Of a stretch of DNA of 34,413 bases, positions 27,599-34,413 are shown in pieces. A program made the translations under genes and the position numbers. Under the pieces are notes generated by a model. That model did not search any database, was not told where the DNA came from, and saw only the letters and a program-made list of their open reading frames with translations. The DNA lies in assembly GCA_964648215.1 (NCBI GenBank), contig CAZYMF010000032.1, positions 1 to 34,413 on the forward strand, given 5' to 3'. The DNA is from CAZYMF01 sp964648215 (GTDB lineage Bacteria; Desulfobacterota; Binatia; HRBIN30; JACQVA1). The first letter of the stretch is position 1, and every line of letters starts with the position of its first letter.

Positions 27599-27745
27599 CG
27601 CATCCTCCAAAGACGCAGCCTCCCCGTGCTGCGGGCAACAACGCCCCATGCCGGTTCAGAAAGTTCCCGCCGCCTCTTCCCCGGGCCGGGCAAATCTGGT
27701 TTCCTATGGGCTCTACGGGTGGCCCTGAGCCCTTTGCCGAAACAG

Positions 27746-28748
<1,003 letters not shown>

Positions 28749-28756
<8 letters not shown>

Positions 28757-29360
28757 CATGCGTCGTTTCCTCCTCCTCGGCGGCGCCTGGCTGGTGCTCC
28801 TCGCCCACGCCGCCTGGGCCACCCCCGCGCTCGACTATACCCGCAACGTCCTGGAAAAAGCCCGCGCCGTCGTCAACACCGACGAGGATCACAACAAGAA
28901 GCTGGCCGACCTGCAAACGCTGCTCAAGGACTTCCTCGACACCGACCGCATGGGCCGCGACGCCCTCGCCGATCACATCAAGCAGTTCAAGCCCGATCAA
29001 CTGAAGGAGTTCCTCACCCTCTTTCGCGTTCTCTTCCAGAGAACCTACCTGCAAAAGCTGCTGTTCTTCGACAAGCCGGTGTTCCAGTACGTCGGCGCCA
29101 AGCCGCTGGAGGGCGGCCTCATGCGCGTCGAAACCACGATCGACACCCCGCGCGACGAGTTCGCCGTCACCTACCGGATGCGCCCGGAAGGCGAGCGCTG
29201 GCTGGCCACCGACATCCAGGTGGAGGACCTCAGCCTCACCGAGAACTTCCGCCAGCAGCTCGACCGCCTGTTGACCAAGGGCTCGGTGGCGACCCTGCTC
29301 GACAGCATGCGCCGCAAGTACGGCAAGAGCGCCGCGGGGGCGAAGGACGACGCGCCGTGA
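28749..29360 (+). CDS. MlaC/Ttg2D-like periplasmic phospholipid-binding protein
   Basis: 203 residues. It starts at the GTG at 28749 (AAGGAG 4 nt upstream); an ATG at 28758 is the alternative. The signal peptide is MRRFLLLGGAWLVLLAHAAWA. The mature part has the MlaC family pattern: a helical N-terminus with DTDRMGRDALADHIKQFKPDQLKEFLTLFRVLFQRTYLQKL, then beta strands including VETTIDTP and FAVTYRMRPEGERWLATDIQVEDLSL, ending in NFRQQLDRLL. MlaC ferries phospholipids between the membranes. Here it lies between an ABC-2 ATPase and permease, not with MCE/MlaE genes, and overlaps both neighbours. Confidence 0.9.
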
Positions 29361-30457
29361 ACAACCTGCGCAAGCTGCTCTGGGTCCTGCGCAAGGACCT
29401 GCGCCTGATCGCGCGCGATCGCGCCGCGCTGGCCTTCATGATCATCGTCCCGATCATCGTCATCGTCGTGGTGGCGACGACCCAGGGAGGCGGCAGCGAG
29501 AACATCCTGCTGCCGGTGGTCAACGAGGACCAGGGGCCGGTGGCCAACGCCCTGATCAAGGTCTTCCGCGAGCACCTCGACGTCCGCCAGGTCGACCGCG
29601 CCACGGGCGAGAACCTGGTGCGCCGCAGCGAGGCGGCCGCGGTGATGGTCCTGCCGGCCGAGATGAGCAAGCGCTATCTGACCAACCGCCCGTCGACCAT
29701 CGAGCTGCTGACCGACCCGGCCCAGGGGCGCGAGCTGAGCGCGATCAAGGCGGTGATGCTGCTGGCCGACCGCGACGCGGCCTCGCTGGGAGATCCCTTC
29801 CACGAAGAGCTGCTCGACATGAAGGAGCAATCGCTGGTCGGCGACCGGCTCAAGTTCTCCTCGCTCGAGCAGAACGTGCCCGGCTTCGCCGTCACCTTCG
29901 TCCTGCTCAGCCTGGTCTTCAGCGTCGCCTTCGGTCTGCGCGACGAGGAGGCCTGGGGCACCAGCGGGCGCATCGCCATCGCGCCGGTGGCCCCGTGGGC
30001 CATCCTCGGCGGCAAGCTGATGGCGCGGCTGATCATGGGCGCGATCCAGCTCACGCTGCTGCTGCTCTTCGGCCACTTCGTCTACAAGCTGTCGCTCGGC
30101 CACTCGCCGCTCGCCTTCACGCTCACCGTGCTGGCGGTGGTGTCGTCGATGGCCTGCTTCAGCGTGATCGTGGCGGCCGTCGCCCGCACCCGCGAGCAGA
30201 TCATCCCGGTCGGGCTGTCGGCGATGTTCATCCTGGCCTCGATCGGCGGCTGCTGGTGGCCGTTCTTCGAGCAGCCGCGCTGGATGCAGACGGTGGCGCA
30301 GGTGGCGATGACGACGTGGTCGATGTCGGCGCTGCACGACGTCATGCTGCGCCAGCGCGGGGTGCTGGAGGTCGGGCCCAAGCTGCTGCTGCTGTTCGCC
30401 TACGCGGCGGTGTGCTTCGCCATCGGACAGCGGCTCTTCCGCTATGCGGAGTCGTAG
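29357..30457 (+). CDS. ABC-2 type transporter permease
   Basis: 366 residues. One N-terminal transmembrane helix (AALAFMIIVPIIVIVVVATT) is followed by a large extracytoplasmic domain (~residues 45-165), then about five helices with the ABC-2 layout, ending FAYAAVCFAIGQRLFRYAES. This is the YhhJ/YbhR-type permease topology. It starts at a GTG within GTGA, overlapping the MlaC-like stop by 4 nt. With the ATPase it forms an exporter; with MlaC and the divergent TolC it may move a lipid or lipophilic compound across the envelope. Confidence 0.91.
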   Translation: MNNLRKLLWVLRKDLRLIARDRAALAFMIIVPIIVIVVVATTQGGGSENILLPVVNEDQGPVANALIKVFREHLDVRQVDRATGENLVRRSEAAAVMVLPAEMSKRYLTNRPSTIELLTDPAQGRELSAIKAVMLLADRDAASLGDPFHEELLDMKEQSLVGDRLKFSSLEQNVPGFAVTFVLLSLVFSVAFGLRDEEAWGTSGRIAIAPVAPWAILGGKLMARLIMGAIQLTLLLLFGHFVYKLSLGHSPLAFTLTVLAVVSSMACFSVIVAAVARTREQIIPVGLSAMFILASIGGCWWPFFEQPRWMQTVAQVAMTTWSMSALHDVMLRQRGVLEVGPKLLLLFAYAAVCFAIGQRLFRYAES

Positions 30458-30460
30458 GCA

Positions 30461-33112
30461 GTGACCGTGGGGGGTAAGGTGAAAAGAGCGAGCACGAAGG
30501 GGACGAAGAAGCGGGCCGCGGCGAAGCGGCCGGTGGCGGCGAAGAAGGTGCGCGTCGCCGACGACGAGTTCCGGCTGTCGCCGGAGGTGCGGCCGTCGCA
30601 CTACGCCGTCCACGTGACGCTCGATCTCGAGGCGGGGACTTTCGCCGGCGAGGTGAAGGTCGATCTCTCTCTCTCCCGGCCGCAGAAGACCATCGAGCTG
30701 CACGCCGCCGACCTCACCATCGACAAGGCCGAGCTCACGGCCGCCGGCACGGCGCACGCCGCCACGCCCGTGCCCCATCCCCAGCGCGAGACGGTCGAGC
30801 TGCGGCTCGCCACCGCCGCGCCGCGAGGCGAGGCTTCGCTGTGGCTGCGCTTCTCCGGCCCGCTGCAGCAGCACCTGCGCGGGCTCTACGCCGCCGCCAG
30901 CGGCACGCGCCGCTACGCCTTCACGCAGCTCGAGGCGGCCGACGCCCGGCGCTTCTTCCCCTGCTTCGACGAGCCGAGCTTCAAGGCCCGCTTCACCTTC
31001 GCCGTCACCACGGAGCGCGGCAACGCCGTGATCTCCAACAACCCGGTGCGGGAAATCGAAGAGCACGGCAACGGGCGCAAGACCGTTCACTTCACCACCA
31101 CGCCCAAGCTGTCCACCTACCTCTGCCTGCTGGCGGTCGGCGAGCTGGAGGCCTCGGCGCAGCGCTTCGTCGGCCGGACGCCCATTCGCGTGTGGCACGT
31201 GCCGGGCAAGGGGCACCTGACCGCCTTCGCGCTCGAGGCGGCGGTGGAGTCCCTCTCGCGCCTGGAGAAGTACTTCGGCCTGCCCTATCCCTACGACAAG
31301 CTCGACCTGATCGCCGTGCCCGACTTCGAGGCCGGGGCGATGGAGAACGCCGGCGCGGTCACTTTCCGCGAGACGTTGCTGCTCGTCGACCCGCAGACGA
31401 TCACCCTGGGGGAGAAGAAGCGCGTCGCCGAGGTGGTGGCGCACGAGCTCGCCCACATGTGGTACGGCGACCTGGTGACGATGGCCTGGTGGAACGACCT
31501 GTGGCTGAACGAGGCGTTCGCCACCTGGATGTCGTTTCGCGTCGTCGACGACTGGAAGCCGGAGTGGCGCATGTGGAACAACTTCGCCCACCATCGCGCC
31601 GCCGCGCTTCATCTCGACGCGCTCGCCAACACCCACCCGATCTATGCCGAGGTGAAGAACCCGGCGCAGGCGACGGAGAACTTCGACGCCATCACCTACG
31701 AGAAGGGCGCCTCGGTGGTGCGCATGATCGAGAACTACCTCGGCGCCAACGCGTTTCGGGCCGGCGTGCGCAAGTACATCCGCCGCCACCGCGAGGGCAA
31801 CGCCGCGGCCGCCGATCTCTGGCGCGCTCTCGAGGAGGCCTCGGGGCAGAAGGTGGCGCGCATCGCCCGCGGCTGGATCGAGCAGCCGGGCTTCCCGCTG
31901 CTCCGGGCCAAACGCGCCGACCGCGACGGCCGCGCCGTCCTGAAGCTGGCGCAGACGCGCTACCACACCAACCCCAAGGCGCCGCCGGCGGGGCAACGCT
32001 GGCCGCTGCCGGTGGTGGTGAAGACCTCGGCCGCGAAGCAGCCGGCGCGCCAGCTCATGACCAACGCGCGGGCCGAGATGCCGCTGGGTCCCGCCCGGCG
32101 CGTGTCCTGGCTCTACGCCAACGCCAACGAGGGCGGCTTCTACCACGTGCTCCACGACGACGACACGCTGGCCGCCTTGCGGGCGCGCCTGTTCGAGGCG
32201 CTCACGCCGGTCGAGAGGCTCGGCCTGGTGGCGCACCAGTGGGCGGCGGTACGCGGCGGCCACGCGACGATCGAGAGCTTCCTCGATCTCGCCGGCGGCT
32301 TCGGCGACGAGACCGACTTCGACGTCCTCGACGCCCTCACCGGCTCGCTGCGCTTCATCGACAGCCAACTGGTCGACGCCGTCGACGGCCGCCGGGAGTT
32401 CCAGCACTGGCTGGTGCGGACCTACGAGCCGGCGTGGCACCAGCTCGGCTGGGAGCCGGCGGCGCGGGAGAGCGACGACGTCCGCCTGCGGCGCGCCTCG
32501 CTGCTGCGGCTGCTCGGCGATCTCGCCGAGGCGCCGTCCATCGCCGCGGCCGTGCGCGACCGCTTCGCCGCCTACATTGCCGACCGGCACTCGATCGACC
32601 CCAACCTCGCCGACGCCCTGGTCGGCATCGCCGCGCGCGACGCCGACGCGATGCGCTACGAGCAGTTCCTCATCGCCGCCCGCGGGGCGCACACGCCGCA
32701 GGAGCGGCGGCGCTTCCAGTACGCCCTCGCGGACTTCCGCGACGCCGGCGCGGTCAAACGCACCCTGACCCTCGTCTTGACCGACGACGTGCCGACGCAG
32801 GACGTGGGCATCATGCTGGTGCGGCTGCTCGGCAACCGCGCCGCGCGCGAGGAAACCTGGGCTTTCATCAAGGACTGCTGGGACGACATCTCCAAGCGCC
32901 TGCCGCCGATGATGGTCTCGCGGGTGATCGAGGCGACCTCGAGCCTGCAGACGCCGGCCTACAAGCGCGACGTCGCCGCGTTCTTCCGCGCCCACCCGGT
33001 GCCCACCGCCAGGCGCGCCCTCAAGCTGGCCCTCGAGCGTTTCGATCTCAACGAGGAGCTCCGCCGCCGGGTGAGCAAGCCGCTCGAGGCCTGGCTGGCG
33101 CAGCACGCGTAG
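30461..33112 (+). CDS. M1 family metallo-aminopeptidase
   Basis: 883 residues. The exopeptidase motif is GAMEN (from G292), and the zinc site is HELAH (328-332) with the third ligand E351 at the standard HExxH-x18-E spacing. A beta-rich N-terminal domain and a long helical C-terminal domain match the ERAP/PepN-like M1 architecture. The first ~35 residues are Lys/Ala-rich (TKGTKKRAAAKRP, AKK), unlike usual M1 starts. GTG at 30461 is used; a second GTG at 30479 follows a G-rich run and is a plausible alternative. It lies 3 nt after the permease gene, so it is likely in the same transcript. It has no signal peptide. Confidence 0.93.
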   Translation: MTVGGKVKRASTKGTKKRAAAKRPVAAKKVRVADDEFRLSPEVRPSHYAVHVTLDLEAGTFAGEVKVDLSLSRPQKTIELHAADLTIDKAELTAAGTAHAATPVPHPQRETVELRLATAAPRGEASLWLRFSGPLQQHLRGLYAAASGTRRYAFTQLEAADARRFFPCFDEPSFKARFTFAVTTERGNAVISNNPVREIEEHGNGRKTVHFTTTPKLSTYLCLLAVGELEASAQRFVGRTPIRVWHVPGKGHLTAFALEAAVESLSRLEKYFGLPYPYDKLDLIAVPDFEAGAMENAGAVTFRETLLLVDPQTITLGEKKRVAEVVAHELAHMWYGDLVTMAWWNDLWLNEAFATWMSFRVVDDWKPEWRMWNNFAHHRAAALHLDALANTHPIYAEVKNPAQATENFDAITYEKGASVVRMIENYLGANAFRAGVRKYIRRHREGNAAAADLWRALEEASGQKVARIARGWIEQPGFPLLRAKRADRDGRAVLKLAQTRYHTNPKAPPAGQRWPLPVVVKTSAAKQPARQLMTNARAEMPLGPARRVSWLYANANEGGFYHVLHDDDTLAALRARLFEALTPVERLGLVAHQWAAVRGGHATIESFLDLAGGFGDETDFDVLDALTGSLRFIDSQLVDAVDGRREFQHWLVRTYEPAWHQLGWEPAARESDDVRLRRASLLRLLGDLAEAPSIAAAVRDRFAAYIADRHSIDPNLADALVGIAARDADAMRYEQFLIAARGAHTPQERRRFQYALADFRDAGAVKRTLTLVLTDDVPTQDVGIMLVRLLGNRAAREETWAFIKDCWDDISKRLPPMMVSRVIEATSSLQTPAYKRDVAAFFRAHPVPTARRALKLALERFDLNEELRRRVSKPLEAWLAQHA

Positions 33113-33507
33113 GCCGCGCGCGGCGACGGGCAGACTCACCTCGGAGCGGCCAGCAGCCGGCCCCACGCCGCCGCGCCGTCGGACGATGCGTTCGATGATC
33201 GCCAAGACGGCCGGCACTCCACCGTCGTTTGCGCAGGTTTCAGTGCTCGGCGCCACATGCGATCCGCCCTGCGGCCTGCCGCTTTACCTCCTTGAGTCGG
33301 TCTGATACCCACAGGACGGTGGCGCCCGCTACGTGGCACACGCGCTGCTCCTTCCTCCAGGAGGAGGACGAAACCATGAGGGAAGGGCGCCCCGTTGCAC
33401 CATCCTGCTCGGCCTTGTGCCGTGAAAACGCTCTCGACGCAGCCCGGCTCTTGTGGAATACCCGCGGGCAGCGCTAAGGGGTCTGTGCCCCGGTGCTTCG
33501 TTCCAAT
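33113..33507. other. Intergenic region, mostly empty
   Basis: 395 nt between the aminopeptidase and the hybrid kinase. Apart from the small possible reading frame at 33376-33477 and a short palindrome (TCCTCC/GGAGGA near 33353-33366), I see no structure. Confidence 0.6.
33376..33477 (+). CDS. Possible 33-residue small protein or leader
   Basis: An ATG follows a strong Shine-Dalgarno (AGGAGGAGG, about 9 nt upstream) and opens a 33-codon frame (MREGRPVAPSCSALCRENALDAARLL...) ending TAA, 30 nt before the hybrid kinase start. It has no recognisable motif. The ribosome site is the only support, so this is speculative. Confidence 0.25.
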   Translation: MREGRPVAPSCSALCRENALDAARLLWNTRGQR

Positions 33508-34413
33508 ATGGCCACGTCGTTGCGTATCCTGCTGATTGAAGACAGCGAGGACGATGCCGAGTTGATCGCCCGCGCGCTGCGCCGCGGCGGTTACGAGCTG
33601 AGCTGCACGCGCGTCGACACGGCTCCCGCGCTCACCGCGGCACTCACCAGTGAGCGGTGGGACGTGATTACTTGCGACTGGGTGATGCCGCAATTCAGCG
33701 GCTCCGCCGCACTGGACATCGTTCGGGCCCACGACGTCGACGTACCGGCGATCGTCGTCTCCGGCGAGGTGGGCGAAGAGTTCGCGGTCACGGCAATGAA
33801 GGCAGGCGCGGATGACCTGGTGAGCAAGCACAGGCTCACCCGGCTCGTGGCCGCGGTCGAGCACGGGTTGCGGGAGGCCGAGGAGAGGCGCGCCCGCCGG
33901 CGCGCCGAGGAGGCGCTGCGCGAGAGCGAGGAGCGGTTCCGCACCGCCTTCGACGCCGCTCCCATGGGCATGGCTCTGGTGAGCCCGACCGGCGGGCTGC
34001 TGCGGGTCAACCGGCCGCTGTGCGATTTTCTCGGCTACGGCGAGGAGGAGTTGCTGGCGACCACGTTCCAGGCCATCACCTACCCGGAGGACCTGGCGGC
34101 GGATCTGACACAATCCCAGCGGGTGCTCACCGGCGATCTGCGCGCGTACCAGATGGAGAAACGCTACGTGCACAGGCAGGGCCACCTGGTGTGGGGGCAG
34201 CTCAACGTCTCGCTGGTGCGCGACCACGCCGGCAGCCCCCTCTACTTCGTCTCGCACCTCCAGGACATCACCGAGCGCAAGCGCGCCGAGTCCGAGCTGC
34301 AGCTCGCCAAGGAAGCCGCCGAGTCCGCCAACCGGGTCAAAGGCCAGTTTCTGGCCAACATGAGTCACGAGATCCGCACGCCGCTGAACGGGGTCATCGG
34401 CATGATCGATCTC
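33508..34413 (+). CDS. Response-regulator/PAS/histidine kinase hybrid (C-terminus beyond window)
   Basis: 302 residues are visible and the frame runs off the end. An N-terminal receiver domain has acidic pair E11/D12, phospho-acceptor D57 (ITCDWVMPQFSG) and the conserved lysine in VSKHRL. A short coiled linker (EERRARRRAEEALRESEERF) leads into one PAS domain ending SHLQDITERKRAE. The HisKA motif with H287 (ANMSHEIRTPLNG) sits at the window edge. An HATPase domain is expected next. It resembles the kinase half of the gene at 11412-14303 but has a receiver, not a membrane sensor, at the front. Confidence 0.9.
   Translation, partial: MATSLRILLIEDSEDDAELIARALRRGGYELSCTRVDTAPALTAALTSERWDVITCDWVMPQFSGSAALDIVRAHDVDVPAIVVSGEVGEEFAVTAMKAGADDLVSKHRLTRLVAAVEHGLREAEERRARRRAEEALRESEERFRTAFDAAPMGMALVSPTGGLLRVNRPLCDFLGYGEEELLATTFQAITYPEDLAADLTQSQRVLTGDLRAYQMEKRYVHRQGHLVWGQLNVSLVRDHAGSPLYFVSHLQDITERKRAESELQLAKEAAESANRVKGQFLANMSHEIRTPLNGVIGMIDL

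Noticed and set aside
29171..33256. A 1,361-codon open frame on the minus strand
   Set aside because: It is antisense to the clear permease and M1 aminopeptidase genes; its Arg/His/Glu/Val-rich composition is typical of a GC-rich mirror frame.

Overview
The window is a GC-rich draft scaffold: three contigs joined by two 100-N gaps (3946-4045 and 10554-10653). It carries about 20 protein genes and no rRNA, tRNA or CRISPR array that I can see. The gene set suggests a Gram-negative environmental bacterium: a TolC-type outer-membrane channel, an MlaC-type periplasmic lipid carrier, many signal peptides and hybrid sensor kinases. Thr-Pro-linker surface proteins with dockerin-like EF-hands, an F420-type luciferase-like oxidoreductase and simple inverted intergenic repeats fit a deltaproteobacterial or Binatota-like soil/metagenome lineage. 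That placement is inference with low to moderate confidence.

Layout. 1-3945: a TPP-dependent enzyme (partial, minus), a fungal-type cytosine deaminase homologue, a serine beta-lactamase/esterase-like hydrolase, a GNAT acetyltransferase and the C-terminal tail of an unidentified minus-strand gene. 4046-10553: a ~1,830-residue exported mosaic protein (FG-GAP repeats, CSLREA/beta-helix, Thr-Pro linker, IPT/TIG-like domain, EF-hand pair, two Cys-rich repeats). Upstream of it on the same strand is a MerB (alkylmercury lyase)-like gene interrupted by two in-frame TGA codons. 10654-26048: a truncated TPR protein, a large hybrid histidine kinase, YjbQ, a GPH-type sugar/cation symporter, an LLM oxidoreductase, an acyl-CoA ligase, HtpG, an aldo/keto reductase, a D-2-hydroxyacid dehydrogenase, an SRPBCC protein, a Cys/Met-metabolism PLP enzyme and a small exported protein. 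26252-33112: TolC, divergent from a coupled ATPase - MlaC-like - ABC-2 permease operon followed by an M1 aminopeptidase. 33508-end: a second hybrid kinase, cut by the window edge.

The main discovery is the MerB-like gene at 10492-9728 (minus). Both in-frame TGA codons fall exactly where MerB has its catalytic cysteines: the first corresponds to Cys96, with the Asp99 equivalent three residues later, and the second to Cys159. Each TGA is followed, at the spacing of a bacterial SECIS, by a hairpin whose apical loop contains GU. The second resembles the fdhF SECIS in loop sequence and distance. The simplest reading is a 254-residue organometal lyase-like selenoprotein with two selenocysteines in its active site. 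Read without recoding, it appears as two unrelated small ORFs and its last 54 residues disappear.

Secondary points of interest are the MlaC-like carrier translationally coupled to an ABC-2 exporter beside TolC, a family of heptamer-periodic intergenic repeats (mostly inverted pairs), two longer MITE-like inverted-repeat elements, and an inverted repeat that would mask the ribosome binding site of yjbQ.
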